64,000 bases of DNA from Plantago ovata (Eukaryota > Streptophyta > Magnoliopsida > Lamiales > Plantaginaceae), in NCBI GenBank assembly GCA_028274465.1, contig CM051455.1, positions 116,907,547 through 116,971,546 on the forward strand, read 5' to 3'. Position numbers and translations under genes: made by a program. Below the pieces are notes generated by a model. That model worked only from the letters and a program-made list of their open reading frames with translations. It searched no databases and was not told the DNA's origin. Shown here one piece after another: positions 32,741-45,488 of the stretch; positions within the stretch are counted from its first letter, which is position 1, and every line of letters begins with the position of its first letter.

Positions 32741-34788
32741 CGACATTGATTTGTCTTTAACCTTGAGATGAAGAGAGGTAAATTTCGAGCTTCAAAAGCC
32801 TCTAGTGTTTAAAGAATCTTTGAAATTTCAACAAGCAAAAAGTAAGTGGATCAAAGAGGGAGATGCAAACTCGAAGTTTTTTCATGGAGTGGTGGCAAGA
32901 AGAGGCCGTGTAAAATTACTACGAGGCTTGAGAATCAATGGACGGTGGGAGGAAGAGGTGGAGAAAGTGAGAGAGGGAGTGTTTGAGTTTTTTGAGGATC
33001 ATTTTAAAGTCAAAAGGGAGCACACGTTCAAAGTTAGGGGAATCGAAGGCAAATCTTTAAGTGTGGGTTCGAGGTTATTGTTGGAGAGACCTTTTGTGGA
33101 AGAGGAGATAAAGAGTGCGGTGTGGGATTTTGGCAACGATAAAAGCCCGGGACCGGATGGTTTTTGAGGTCTTTTCTTCAAACATTTTGGGGACATTGTG
33201 AAAGAGGATTTATTGAAGGTTTTCGAAGAGTTCCACACAAATGGAAAACTTTGCAAATGAATCAATAGTACCTTCATCACTCTTATTCCAAAACGAGCAA
33301 ATCCATTGGGGTTGGGAGATTATAGGCCAATCTCCTTGGTGGGAAGTATATACAAGGTGGTTTCCAAAGTCCTTGCCAAGACTTAGTAAAGTGATGGAAG
33401 AAGTGATTGAGTGTAACCAATCAGCCTTCATTGAAAATTGAAACATCTTGGATGGGGTTCTCATTGCAAACGAGATGTTGGATGAGGCCACGAAAAAAAG
33501 AAGAAAAATTCTCTTTTCAAGATAGACTTTGAAAAGGCCTATGACTTGGTCAATTGTGTAGCTCTCTTTGATTGTATGGAGATGTTTGGATTTGGGGAAA
33601 CTTGGATCAAGTGGATGAAGGAGTGTGTAACAACAGTAACAACTTCTATCTTAGTGAATGGTTTCCCAACCAAGGAGTTTGAACTTAAGAGAGGGTTGAG
33701 ACAAGGAGACTCCCTCTCTCCTTGTTTGTTTCTTGTAGTAGCCGAATGTTGAAGTAGGCTCTTGTCTAAGGCTTGTGAGATGGGAAAATTCAAACCGGTG
33801 GAGGTGGGTATGAAGAGAATTCTCATCTCTCATCTTCAATTTGCCGATGACTCCTTATTCCTTGGTGAGGCTTCTTTGGAGAATATCAAGGTGGTAAAAG
33901 GTGTGTTATGCCTCTTTGAACTCATGTCGGGGTTAAAGATGAACTTCAAAAAATGCAATCTTTTCGGAGTGGGGGTGGAGGATGAAGTCTTGAACGAGTG
34001 GGCGGGTGCTCTTAAGTGTGAACTCGGGCGTTTTACTTTCACCTATTTAGGCTTGCCTATTGGTGGAGTGGCTAGGGACAAAAAGCTTTGGAAAGGGGTA
34101 AAGGAGAGTTTCTCAAGGAGATTAGGAGTATTGAAAAATAAGTTCCTTTCCCTCGGTGGTAGATTGGTGCTCACTAAGGCGGTCTTAAATGCTCTTCCCC
34201 TTTATTACTTATCCTTTTTCAAAATGCCGGCTGGAGTGGGGAAGGAGTTGAAAGCCCTTCAAAGGAACTTCCTTTGGGGGGGGGGGTCGTGAGATAGATA
34301 AAAAGAAGATTGCTTGACTTTCTTGGGACAAGGTTTGTGCACCTAAGGAGAAGGGAGGTCTAGGTGTGAAAGACCTCCATCTTTTCAACTTAGCACTCCT
34401 AGGCCGGTGGGCTTGGAAAGTGTTGATTGGGGGAAACGATCTTTGGCTCAAGGTTTTGGAATCCAAGTATGGTAATTGGAAGGAGAATGTAGATGTGGTC
34501 TTGAGTGGAAGGAGGAATTTGAGTAAGTGGTCGGATTGGTGGAGGAATATTGTTGTGTCGGTGGGGGCAAGTGAGTGGTTTAGAAGTAGGTGTAAACGTG
34601 TGATTGGAGATGGGAAAGACTTTATTTTGGGAATTAAGTTGGGGGGGGGGGGGGGGGAGAAGGGGTAGTCTAAAAGAGGTGTACCCTAGACTTATACTAT
34701 TGATTGCAATAAACTTTGTAAGGTGGATGAAAGGCTCTCGTGGAGAAATAGGGTGGGTGTTTTCGAGGGAGTGTGGAGAAGGGAGTTG
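32741..34788 (+). mobile_element. L1-type LINE ORF2 fragment, decayed
   Basis: Successive frames carry plant L1 landmarks in the right order: AKSKWIKEGDANSKFFHGV (from 32835), the DKSPGPDGF motif (about 33140), [18 protein letters not shown] (about 33320), KIDFEKAYD (about 33520), LRQGDSLSPCLF (about 33695), the catalytic FADDSLF (about 33840), TYLGLPIGG (about 34043) and the zf-RVT-like tail (LLGRWAWKV, about 34390). The frame is broken by several TGA and TAG codons (for example right after DKSPGPDGF at 33165 and at 33258, 33386 and 33750) and by shifts. The endonuclease and 3' end are absent here; the right end is cut by the Copia LTR at 34789. The left limit is approximate. Confidence 0.85.
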
Positions 34789-36364
34789 TGTTAGGAAACT
34801 TGTAATTTTGATGAGTAATTAACCATGCTAAATTAAGGAAAGTCCAGTAACTAGTACTCTTAAGGTCCATAGGAATTTAGAATTTTAAGTACATTGTAAA
34901 AGAGGAACGTTTGCTGAAGACTTAGAATAGGTGCTAGATAGGTTGGTTTTAAAGCTTATGATGTATCTTGTTTTCTAAAAAGAAATACAACCTATTGAAG
35001 CATTTGCTGATGATGTACTTTGTTTTTACAAACAAACTATTGAAGCATTTAGAACCGCTCAGAATCTTGAAAATTTCGAAGATTGAAGACTAGAAGATTT
35101 CTGAAGACTGGTATCTACAAAGGCACATGTTGCTCAGAAAGTGGAAACTTCAGCAACAGCATTGCATAAGTGAAAATCTGAATGACAGAGTAGGTTGTGC
35201 TTGCTGAAACTGAGACTGATCACTTGCTGATGAAACATATGTGACCTCTTGCTGAAAGTACTTGTATTTGCGCTCCAATGTTACTGTTTGAATTCTATTC
35301 AAAAGAGCATTAAATGCAAAGCATGCACGCGAAGGACATGAAGACTAGAAGACAAATAAGGACGCTGCTGAAAGTACAAAAGAAAGATAGTGACATCTTA
35401 AGGAACAAAAGCCTTAGAAATTGAAATTCAAACGGCTCCTTATTTCACTATAAATAGAGGTCATCCGGCAAAGAGTTGAAGTGTGTCAACAACGTGATCA
35501 TACTCTCACTTGTGCTTAAACTCACAAACCCTTCAATACTCTCTACTGCCATTGATCCGTTCCAAGACTTAAAGCTTAAAAAAAGCTACTTGTGAAGAAG
35601 TAGAATTTACACGACTAAGAAATTAGTTAAGTGTTCTTTCTTTCTTTCGAACAAGAACAAGTCTTGACACCAGAAACAATCAAACTTGTTTACTGCAAAG
35701 TATTCAAAGTTTTGTTTATTAGATTACTTGTTGTAACTGAATAAGTTATAATTAAGTTATCTCATCCCAAACCTCTCTAACTGAAAATACACCCTTTCAG
35801 GCGTGATATTCAGGGGGAACTTAATCGAGCATAGTTTTGCTGATTAAAAGTACCAAGTTTGGTGGAGAACAAGGTTGCGTTCTCTAGATTAGGTTGGAGA
35901 CGAAGCAAGTGTGCTTTGGTTTCTGTTTGAATCGCTCTAGATAGGCGTTGTAAGGAACCTCAATCTTATCTTAGTGGATTCAGTCCTAGAAAGGACAAAG
36001 TGGATTAGTTGAGAGATTACGCCACTCTCAGATACCACTATAAAAGTGTTTGTGTGATTTACTTACTGTACTTGGTTTTCAGCAAATCATATCTATCTGT
36101 ACACAGTCACTCACATCACTTGCTGAAACCTTCATTTACTGAAAGAGCACTTATTGTATCAAAGACTTCCGCTCTCTGATTTTAAGTATCAGCAAACCTA
36201 GTTACTGCAAAGTAACTTGCGCTTGCTGAGAAAGTTAAGTATCAGCAAACTCATTACTGAAAAGTAATAAGCACTTGTTGAGAAAGTTTTAAACGACGAA
36301 AGTTTGAAAAGACTATTCACCCCCCCCCCCTCTAGTATTTTCTTGTTGTTTAAAGGGACCATCA
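34789..36364 (+). repeat. 5' LTR of the SIRE-type Copia, 1576 bp
   Basis: TGTTAGGAAACTTG to GGGACCATCA, TG...CA ends. It has a TATA-like CACTATAAATAGAGG near 35447 and a C-run near 36320. It contains eight TTGCTGA and four TCAGCAA words. It aligns end to end with the solo LTR at 8309-9958. Confidence 0.93.
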
Positions 36365-36366
36365 AG

Positions 36367-36379
36367 TGGTATCAGAGCC
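36367..36379 (+). promoter_or_regulatory. Primer-binding site, initiator-Met tRNA type
   Basis: TGGTATCAGAGCC two bases after the LTR, the standard plant Copia primer site. Confidence 0.92.
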
Positions 36380-36473
36380 AGGTTCTTTAACCTTCAGCAC
36401 TGAACCTAGATCCCTTAGGTGCTTTCCGTAAATCACTCTCACTTGATCAGTTTGGTAGTGCTTTGCTGACAGG

Positions 36474-37181
36474 ATGTCTTTAGGAGATGCTCCCTTGCTG
36501 AAGCTGGAAAACTACGAAAAATGGCGAAACAACATGATGCTACATCTTGAGGCCATTACTGATGAGATGGTCACTGTCATTAATGATGGACCTATCAAGA
36601 TCACTAAGGTTGAAAGGAGTTTCCCTCACAAGACCACTGAAGCTGGAAAGGAAACTATCTTAGGCGAACCGGTTAATACCGTTGTGCCAAAACCAAGAGA
36701 TTCCGTCTTGATGGCCAAGCAAGAAACATCATCATTCGATCAACTCCGGATACCATACAGTGCAAACTGTGGGGTGCTAAGACTGCAAAGGAAGCTTGGA
36801 AAATGGTTCAAGATCTTTGTGCTGGATCTGACAAAACCAAGGAAAACAAACTTGAAGTACTTAAATTAAAGTTTCAAAACTTTAAACAAGGTACAAACGA
36901 GTCACTGGAAGACTTGGATTTCAGATTCACAACTCTTGTTAGTGAAATGGCAGCCTTGGGTGTTGGAAATCTTTACTCAGATTCTAAGAAGGTGAAAACC
37001 ATCATTAGAAGTTTGAATCAAGAATGGATCCACATTCAGAATTTCTATTACAATCAAGGAATGCCAGATATTACACCAACAGAGTTGTTCTCTCATCTTG
37101 CTACTGTCAATCATGAGACAAAGCAAAGAGAAAATGTGTTTGCTGAAAAATTGCAAAAAATTGCTCTTGCTGCAAAGCCGT
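36474..37181 (+). pseudogene. gag N-terminal part of the SIRE-type Copia (fossil)
   Basis: Begins MSLGDAPLLKLENYEKW, the DUF4219/UBN2-type start of Copia gag, and continues with UBN2-like sequence (EVLKLKFQNFKQGTNESL, RSLNQEWIHIQNFYY). It is cut by the solo LTR inserted at 37182 and continues after 48808. Broken. Confidence 0.85.
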
Positions 37182-38300
37182 TGTAACGGTATCGGTTTTT
37201 AAAAACAAAATAATCTCTTAAACAGAGAAAATCTGAATTTTTTTTTTTAAAACAACGGTCGGCAATAAATGCCATAACAATATTTGACGCGCACAGCGCT
37301 AACAGAATCAAGTAAAGAAATCCAACGGTAACTTATAAATCAAAAAGAATAACAGCTAGTGAAGACAGTAAAAAGTTTCATCTTCTTATTTTGAAATAAA
37401 TCCCCAAAGACATCCCAGACCCTTCTCTCAGTCGCTGGCATCTTACTCGCGTGCATCCTCATCAGTATCTGGAAGGAAGGAATTTGGAAAACAAAGAGAG
37501 TGTGAGATAAAGGATCTCAGTGAGGTTCTAAGTTAACAAAAGAAAGGTAAACAGTTTTTGAAATCAAAATCCTTTGCAGCAGATAAAATAGCAAACAGTA
37601 CAGATAACAGAATAGATAACAGAACAGAAAGACAGAACAGATAAGTTGAAGTCCGTTGGTGCAGCCCGCCTTATTGCTCCTACTCCCAATAGCCCTTATA
37701 GCTCCCTCCAGAGGGTATACAACTCCGGACAGAAACAGAAACCCCCGTGTACTTTGGGGAAAAAGAACCTACGACCCTAATAGACCTCAGCGACTTCTGC
37801 CTCGCGTCTAAAAGGGATTAGACTAGGCAATAACCAAGCAAACCCGATAGTCCTCTACTACCCAATCCTACCTAGTTACGACCTAATCGACCGGTCACAC
37901 AGAAACAGACAGACAGATACAGATACAGAACAAACAGATACGGATAACCAAACACCGAGAAGTGTTCCTGCAGAAAAGTTAATCCAGAACAGAGTAGCAA
38001 TAAACCAAGAAAGTAAATAGTCATACTTAGGACTTAAGTACTTTTACGCGGAAGCATACAGTAAAACAGTATATATAGTAATAGGTACAGATAGTCACGT
38101 AGCCTTCCAGTTTTTCGCAAATAGATAAGTTTAGGGGTGAACACTCACCTTGAAGTAGATTGACTTAGCACGGATTAGAAAAGCATCTACGGAACAACGG
38201 ACAGCACGGACCCTAAACAGAAACTCCAAGTTACTACCTTAAGTAGGAACGGAAGACAAAACGATAAAGAAGATAATAGGATAAAAAGGTGGGAAAGGTG

Positions 38301-38355
38301 GAGTTCGAACTCGGGACCTCTAAGTTAAATTCTAACTCACAAACCAACTAGGCTA
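38301..38355 (-). repeat. tRNA-like A-box/B-box pair inside the solo LTR
   Basis: On the minus strand TAGCCTAGTTGG (A-box consensus, 38344-38355) is followed 25 bp later by GGTCCCGAGTTCGAACTC (B-box type, 38301-38318). Spacing suits RNA polymerase III, but no full cloverleaf or acceptor stem can be drawn, so it is a tRNA-derived or tRNA-mimicking segment, not a tRNA gene. Confidence 0.6.
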
Positions 38356-39633
38356 GCAAGACTACTTGTAACTTATTGTCAAAACCAAAAGTATTTAAAC
38401 ATGAACAACTTTTAGAAGGGACCTTTAACCTCAGTTTGAATTTAAATAAGTAACTCTCAGTACTAGAATTGAAACAGAATAACCTTTTTCGGAAAACAGA
38501 ACCAGCTGATAATACGAGTGACATACTGTTCAGAAGTGAAATTAATATTTTGCCCTTCAGGTAAATTTACAGGAAAAACCCCTCTTTAAGCTTCATAAAA
38601 CCAAACAAGTCTCATAGGATTTTAACTCATCGAAAACAGACCACAAAAGTTACAAAGCTCACAGTCAGGTCCTATGCCAGTCAACTAAGGTCAATCCAAA
38701 AAATTGCAAACAGGTCCTTACAGTTCCAGAAACCTCAAAAAGGTCCTCAAAGATTTTAATCTTTACAAATTCAGTCCTCAAGTTTCTCAAATAATTAGGT
38801 CAAAGTCCAGGTCAGTCAACATGAATCAAACTGGTCAAGATCGAACAGTCCACAAATAACAACACAACACAAATCCAAAACTATCCTAAGTCCCGGTTCA
38901 ACTTCGAGGTCAAATGCAACAGGGGTAAGATCGTAAATCAAGTCAAGGGTAAAACGGTCAAAATAGAGAAAGAAATTAAACGAAAAGAAAGGACTGGATC
39001 AGAATGGTTACTGACGAACCGGAAAGGAATGGCTTGCGAATTGAGAAAGAACAGAAAGGATTAAATCGGGGTTTAGTTCGAGGTTTGAGTCCAACGTGCA
39101 AGAATATAAACGAACTGAATCTCACCGGAACCAAACCGGAAAAACGAGCAGTACGATCGGGAACGGCACAAGCTTGGACTGGAACGAACGGAATGTGACT
39201 CACGGCGCCGGAACGGAGCGGGTGACGGAGCGAAACGGACAACGAACGGACTGGAAACGGAGCGAGATGGCGGCGGTTGGGGTCGGGTCAGAAAGATCGA
39301 ACGGCGGCGGCAGCGTTCGATCGGGTCTTGGGCGGCGGTGCGGCCAGATCGGGATCGGAGAAGAGCGGAGCAGCGAACGGCGCGGCTGACAGCGGCGATG
39401 GACGGACCGATGATGACGGCGGTAGGGCAGCAGCAAGCGGCGCGGCTCGGGCGCAACACGGGCGGCGGCGGCGGTTCAAGGTGGAGGAGATGATGATGGT
39501 GGTCGATTGAGAGAGATGGAGTGAATCGATGATGATGATTAATTAATGATGATGATGATTAATGAGGTCGGTGATGATGAACAACGGTGAGGAGCAGAGA
39601 GTTGGAATTTCTTTCTTTCAGAAAGGTGGTGGC

Positions 39634-40905
39634 TGATGAACGCGGATGTCGTGCTCCGAATTCAAGCAAATAAATTTGTAATTAGCCAAAGGCAATCCAC
39701 AACTACAACGAAAACCGTAGTGTAGCAGTAGAATGACTCGAGTGTCGTTCTCTCAGGACTATAACTAGCTTTATCAAATCTAATTTAGAATATAAAAACA
39801 ACAAACAGATAGCAGAGGGGTTTCTAGCAGATAATGGAGATTGGTGATAGTATGGTCCTTCTTAACATAACGGGTCGATAATCATGCATAAATTCCTCGG
39901 TCTTGCATAGAGATCTTTGAATCAATCTAGTGTCCTGTTGCAAGTATTAAGCACTACGAAGATAATTTGGTCTGACTAGTCAATCACGATTGTCCTAATG
40001 TGTTCCGTAATTATTCAACACTACGAAGATAATTGGTCTGATGGTCGACTAGTGTCCAATTGTGCATAATAATCAATACAACACACGAGAATTTTGGTTA
40101 CAACTGATCAACGAAATAAAGCAATGACACGGAGTATAATGCGCGATATAGCCATTATCATGATTATCTTCCCTTCGCTAAGAATTCACATACTACCACC
40201 AACGATAAGTTTAGCTACTCATAATAAGCATGCAATCAACAGAAATCATAGAAGAAAACATGTTGAAAGAATATAAAATAAGTAGAATAAAACTGTAAGA
40301 TACAAAGTTACCGAAGGTTGTCAATCTCCGGATGATTGCGGTCCTACGAGCTCCAAACTGCTATGAAAAAGTATCCCCTAAGCTACAGAACTCCCAGGAC
40401 AGGCCCCGGGAAGTTCCTACCTAAAACTATAGAGAGAGGTGAGAGAGAAGGTCTGGAAAGATATGATTTTCGGAGAGAAAACTGAGCACTATATATAGGC
40501 CCCGAATAAATCACGGGGCGGTTCGCCGCAGGTTGGGGCGGTTCGCCCCCCGTCTTTTTCGCGGAATTCCGCGTTTTTCGACGCGGATTTGGATTTCGTC
40601 ACCTTTTCGGACTCGGTTTCTGACTTCTAGTGGCGTTCTAACCTCCAGATTCGACCCCTAGACTCCAAATCCTATCCGGAAACCTTCAGATACTCCAAAT
40701 AGGCTTCTGGAACACCAATTCCTTGTCAACTTCAATATAATTGCCCAGAAATCCCCGAATTTCAACCAAAACCTGTAAAATAAAATCTAAAGGGAAACGT
40801 GACACTATTCTAATAAAATGTACTAAAATATAGCTAAATTAACATAGAGGATAGCTAAAATAGGTGAAAAAGACTCGAATGAAAGTGTAAAATACACATT
40901 CATCA
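39634..40905 (-). repeat. 3' LTR of the Athila derivative, 1272 bp
   Basis: Written on the plus strand it runs TGATGAACGCGG to ACACATTCATCA. Near 40514-40551 it holds GGGGCGGTTCGCC-type palindromes next to a TATATATAGG box (plus-strand view CACTATATATAGG). Confidence 0.93.
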
Positions 40906-42451
40906 AACTCCCCAAACTGAACCTTTGCTTGTCCTCAAACAACTAAGCTAGACTCTAATACAAAAAACATGCAAGACACAAAATGGAGTTTCATGCCAAA
41001 TAAAATGAACTAATCTACTGAATCTACCAAAAAACATATGAACAAAAACCATACGAATCAAAGCATGAATATAGGTTGAAGAATACCTCGATTGACTTAT
41101 ACACATCCACATAAGCACTTATGTCAAGACAAGATAGTCTCTCGTAACATTCTCTACCTGGACCTAGTCAGTGACGACGTAATGATGCATGCTAAGATAC
41201 GAATGGTTGCCCCGTGCCTATGAAACTGAGGACTTACTGTTGTTCCACCATGTTAAGACTTTTCCTGAAAAGAGGTCGAACCAGTACTGGCTCTCATCAA
41301 ACGAAGGAGGGTTCCCTATAAAAGATAACACTCCCCTATTCTACCCATCTCTCAAGTAAAGTCTTAAGCTATTCACCACTTCCTGAATGGCAGGACAAGG
41401 GTGGTCTAGAACAGATGACACTCAAGACAAAAAAGATAAAAAATAGAAAATTACAACACGATTACGAACATCACAAAAATGGAAAATAAGACTCAACACT
41501 TTGCTAAACTGCTATTTGGCTCTCTTTTTTTTGATCCTTCTTTGCTTTTTTGGGGTCTTCTCTTTTTTTCTTCTTTTTTTTCCTTCCAGATTCTTTTTTT
41601 TTTTTCTGGAATTTTTCTTTTTCTCTTTTTTTTTTCGATTTTTTTTCTAGCCAGCAGTAGCATAATAAAGAGAGAAACAAAATGACTCACACGACCTCCC
41701 CAAACCTATTCGAAAGAATAGGTTGGAGTACAAAATTTACAGAAAAGGAAAATAAACTCACGATACGAAAATGAAAAACAGAAACAAGTCTAATGATGGT
41801 GTAACCCCCTCCCCAAACCTATTCTTCCGAATAGGTTATAAACAAAGGATCACACAACCTCACACTACCTCCTTCCTAGGCATTTAGCAATCTCAAAGCA
41901 TGGTGAAGACTTGTTGCCTCTTAGGTACATAATTACTCGGGAAAACAACCATAAGACCCTAACATGCATCATCCTATTATAAAGGCCTTCGTGAACCGCA
42001 GTAGAGAAAACACCACTAGGTGATGTCGAGACTACCAAGCTTAACTAAGTGCAATACATAAATGTGACAAGCCAAACGAGAAAAACCTCAAACAAATTCA
42101 TAGAGATGAAGCATACGATTAATGGCATAGTTGGTTGATCTACCCAATAAAAAGTTCAAAAAATTCGGCAATAAACTCCATATAAAACATGCAAGACTAT
42201 CCTAGGATGAATGTAGTGAAATGCAACCTAAAAAATCTAAGAAAGCGGTAAACGTGCAAATGCAAATGCAAACAAAGAACAAGATACTAATCGACACAAA
42301 GCCAAACAATACTTAACATCATGGTTCACATCCCATCCCCCTTACGATTCTTAAGCTAGCCCCTAGCAAAAGAGAATGAGTAATAAGAAGTGATACTAGA
42401 TGTTACCGAAGGGTTTGGCCTCGGTCGGCTGAGAGTGGACATGTGGAAGGA

Positions 42452-43711
42452 CTAATCATCGGGATGGAAGTCCCCATAAAAGTCACTCCACATGTCATTC
42501 ATGAGCTCATTGGACTGTCGTAGAGCTTCCTGCTGTTGCTGGATGAGTTGTTGCTTCTCCCACATATGCTGCCTATCCTCTCGGCGATGCTCCTCGAATA
42601 TCTCCCAATCGCGGTTGTGCTGGACAATGTGCCTGTCGATGTCCTGTCGCATGGCCGCGTTGTTGGCATCAATTTTGTCGAAACGGCCGTCGAGGTAGGT
42701 ACGGAATTCGGAAAAGTCAAATCCTCCAGACCCCTGTGGTGCTCCAGCTGGTGGATGCGGTGCTTGATGGACAAATGGAATATCTGGAATAGGGGCTTCG
42801 CCAACATCGGCCTCCATAGCATCCTCATGATGGGAATCATTTGGCTGGAATGGTGCTCCTACATCAGCAGCGGCTGCTGTGGGGTTCCTCAACTGATACC
42901 TGTTGAGCTGTACCTCAATGGTCGAGGGTGAAAGGGCAGCGACCTCGCAGTCCCCCTCCTCAATATCATAGACCCCATGATATATGCAGTAGGCTGTGAT
43001 GAAGCTCGGGAAGATGAAAGGCTTCCTCTTCTTTTCCCAGTGGCGCTCGTACTCCTCATACATAATGCGCCCTATGTCGATCTGATGTCCGTCTATGAGG
43101 CAGTAGAGGAGCTCGGCGTAGTAGGGATGAATCCATGTGTCATTCTTCCTCGGGATCAAGTCGGAGATGCAAAATTTCATCATTACCTTAGCTTCGATGC
43201 TAAGGTCGCTATAACTGATCCGTCCAGGTGCCGCCCCAACTTCTGGATATCGGTACTCCCTGTTGCAGATCACGTCGGTGATGTGTCTCCCTATCCCCCT
43301 AGTGATCCTCGAATACGAGTAGGCGTGGTCGCTCTCTATGAATTCCAGGTTCCCGAAATGGATGAAGGAAGATATGTACTCTGGGTTCCATGGTATAATC
43401 AGGCCTCGGACTAACACCCCATTTTTCTCGTCGAGATCCGTGTACCCAGTGTAGAAATCTCGGAGGAGGCTCTCGTCGTACCCTTTGAACCTGTTGGAAC
43501 TGTACCATGCCCAATTCCTTTGTGACCCCAAACTACGTGACATCGTCCTATATCCCGCTCTGTCCGCCGCGGACTCAGGAATGTCAATCCTCCTATCTGG
43601 GATGATCGACCTCCCTCCGTCGGCCATCTCCGCCTCTATCCCTTGCCGCACCTCTATCGCAGCGGCAGACAACTCGTACAAATCGTGAGATGGTTGGGAG
43701 CTTGACTCCAC
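42452..43711 (-). CDS. Athila 3' ORF, putative plant transposon protein domain (fossil element)
   Basis: An open frame of 419 codons. The middle (about residues 60-270) with WNPEYISSFIHFGNLEF, EAKVMMKFCISDLIPRKND, GHQIDIGRIMYEEY and FIFPSFITAYCIYHGVY resembles the putative plant transposon protein domain found in the extra ORF of Athila and related elements (some call it env-like). The C-terminal third is Pro/Ala-rich, then a Gln-rich coiled-coil (MWEKQQLIQQQQEALRQSNE) and an acidic end. No signal peptide or transmembrane helix is evident, so an envelope role is not supported by this sequence. Role unknown. Confidence 0.7.
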   Translation of the reverse strand: MESSSQPSHDLYELSAAAIEVRQGIEAEMADGGRSIIPDRRIDIPESAADRAGYRTMSRSLGSQRNWAWYSSNRFKGYDESLLRDFYTGYTDLDEKNGVLVRGLIIPWNPEYISSFIHFGNLEFIESDHAYSYSRITRGIGRHITDVICNREYRYPEVGAAPGRISYSDLSIEAKVMMKFCISDLIPRKNDTWIHPYYAELLYCLIDGHQIDIGRIMYEEYERHWEKKRKPFIFPSFITAYCIYHGVYDIEEGDCEVAALSPSTIEVQLNRYQLRNPTAAAADVGAPFQPNDSHHEDAMEADVGEAPIPDIPFVHQAPHPPAGAPQGSGGFDFSEFRTYLDGRFDKIDANNAAMRQDIDRHIVQHNRDWEIFEEHRREDRQHMWEKQQLIQQQQEALRQSNELMNDMWSDFYGDFHPDD

Positions 43712-44906
43712 TCACTTCCCCTTTTTGCTAGAGCCGACTCTCCTTGTCCTCGGTGCCATGATTCCTACAAACAGCAATTAGTATCTTGTACGATGCAAAA
43801 CAGACCTATGCATATGTAAATATACGAGTGAACAAACGAGTAAAATCCTCAAAAACCCAAAACCTAGTCTAGCTAAATCATTACGCAACATATCAATGTA
43901 ACTACTACAATAACATATCACATTATGCTCTTGCCAACAACAAATGCCTTGAATCACAAGGTTCAATCCATACCATAAAAATCAAAATCTAGCATAAATC
44001 CTCAATCTCATCAATCATGCATTCTACCAATACGTCCATCAATTTCATATCAATAAACACATGTTTAAACATGGAATGAAAGCAAGAGAGACATTTCCCA
44101 AACAAGACATATATCATCCAATTAGCAAAAATCTCAAATCATCAAACCAAGCCTAATTGAACATGTAATTGACAATGAAATAGGAATCTAATCACATAAA
44201 TCATCAACCCATACATCATACAAGCCTAATTGAAGCATAAATCAAAAAATCCCCAAATTGTAAAAATTAGGGTTCATGTGATAATACCTCAAATTCGGAA
44301 ATTGAATGAGCTAGGAAGAAATTTGTTCGGATAGAATGATAGAGCACGTAACGGGCTTCGAATGAAGCTAAAGAACACACAAAATGATGGAGAGATGAAG
44401 AAGTTATGAAGATTTGAAGTTATTTTGAATATGGAGGAAATTTTGGAGTTTGGAAGATGAAAATGGAGGAAAATGGGGGTTTGGGGAAGAAACCTCCGTT
44501 TTTTACAATCTGATGGTGTGGGGCGGTTCGCCCCACACCTGGGGCGGACCGCCCCGTGCGGGGCGAACCGTCCCGCACGCCCAGAGCGCGCTCTGGTCGT
44601 GGGGCGATTCGCCCCCCACTCCTAGGTGGGAGACGAACATTTTTTTTAAAATAAAAATGCGGTTTTTAGTCCCCGAAAAAGCTTTTAGTCCCCGAAAAAT
44701 CATTTTCCTCAAAAAATCAATCGAAAAGTCGCACTCGAACACAACATAAGCATATACGACACAGAACTGAACAAATTCACATATGAAAAGCAAATTGTTC
44801 AAGTATGAATGCATGCAAGAAAGCGGTAAAGAAAGCGATAAAAACCCCGGGTTGCCTCCCGGATAGCGCCATTGTTTAAAGTCTCTGACTCGACTCCTGT
44901 CTTCGC
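43712..44906 (-). other. Non-coding interior of the Athila derivative
   Basis: AT-rich sequence with a GC-rich palindromic block at 44517-44620. No pol domain is recognisable here, although pol normally lies between the protease and the 3' ORF in Athila. Confidence 0.6.
44517..44620. repeat. Cluster of GGGGCGGTTCGCCCC palindromes
   Basis: At least four variants of GGGGCGGTTCGCCCC (with GACCG, GAACC and GATTC centres) in about 100 bp. The same word occurs twice in each LTR (for example 40514-40551 and 48113-48150). Confidence 0.85.
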
Positions 44907-45353
44907 CTATCTTTTCCTTCTGAGGGTACTAGAATTCCCCTTCATGAGTCTCCTTCCCGTGCTTTGATCCTGTGAATAAGAGTGAACATAGACGTTAAGA
45001 CCACTGTAATCAATAGTGTTAGAAGTATCGGGTGGATCAGGTGGATCAGATATGGCTTGCAACACATGTTGATTGCCATCGACTTCGATAGTGCAAGTCC
45101 TTTGGTAGATGTCCATTACGGAGCGTAGATTAGTCAAGAATGTTCGTCCTAAGAGTATGACATCCCCCGTTCCTGGTGATGATGCTGGCATAATTACAAA
45201 ATCGGTGTAGACAGAGGCTTCACCAATTTTGACTAATACATTCTTCACAACGCCTTCGGGTTTCACAAGGGATCCATCCGCCAGTTGCACAATAGCCTTA
45301 TGCACAGTTAGTTCTCCAAGGTTACTCTTTTCAAAAACATTCAAATGAAGCAC
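44907..45353 (-). pseudogene. Athila protease-like region (fossil)
   Basis: QLADGSLVKPEGVVKNVLVK and DVILLGRTFLTNLRSVMDI match the retropepsin region of Athila polyproteins, including the L-G-R-x-F-L motif. It lies just downstream of gag on the same strand. Confidence 0.75.
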
Positions 45354-45488
45354 ATTAGAGTAGGATCCTGTGTCTAGTGTGGCTCGGACATCTTCAAGCT
45401 CCCCAATCCCGACCTTAACATCGAAACTTTGAGGGAGTGGCTCGGGATCCTCTTGCTCCTCTTCACTCTTGTTAGTACCAATGTCCTT

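Noticed and set aside
38301-38355. A functional tRNA gene
   Set aside because: A and B boxes are present but no acceptor stem or anticodon arm can be paired.
38976-39510. Several 60-130 codon frames on both strands
   Set aside because: Overlapping frames in a GC-rich, Arg/Ser-rich part of the solo LTR; no domain, and all frames are open because of composition.
41479-41690. Phe/Ser-rich plus frame and Lys-rich minus frame
   Set aside because: A long T-rich tract read in two directions; non-coding interior of the Athila derivative.
42492-43688. Plus-strand frames of 60-145 codons
   Set aside because: Shadows of the minus-strand 419-codon ORF, which has recognisable motifs.
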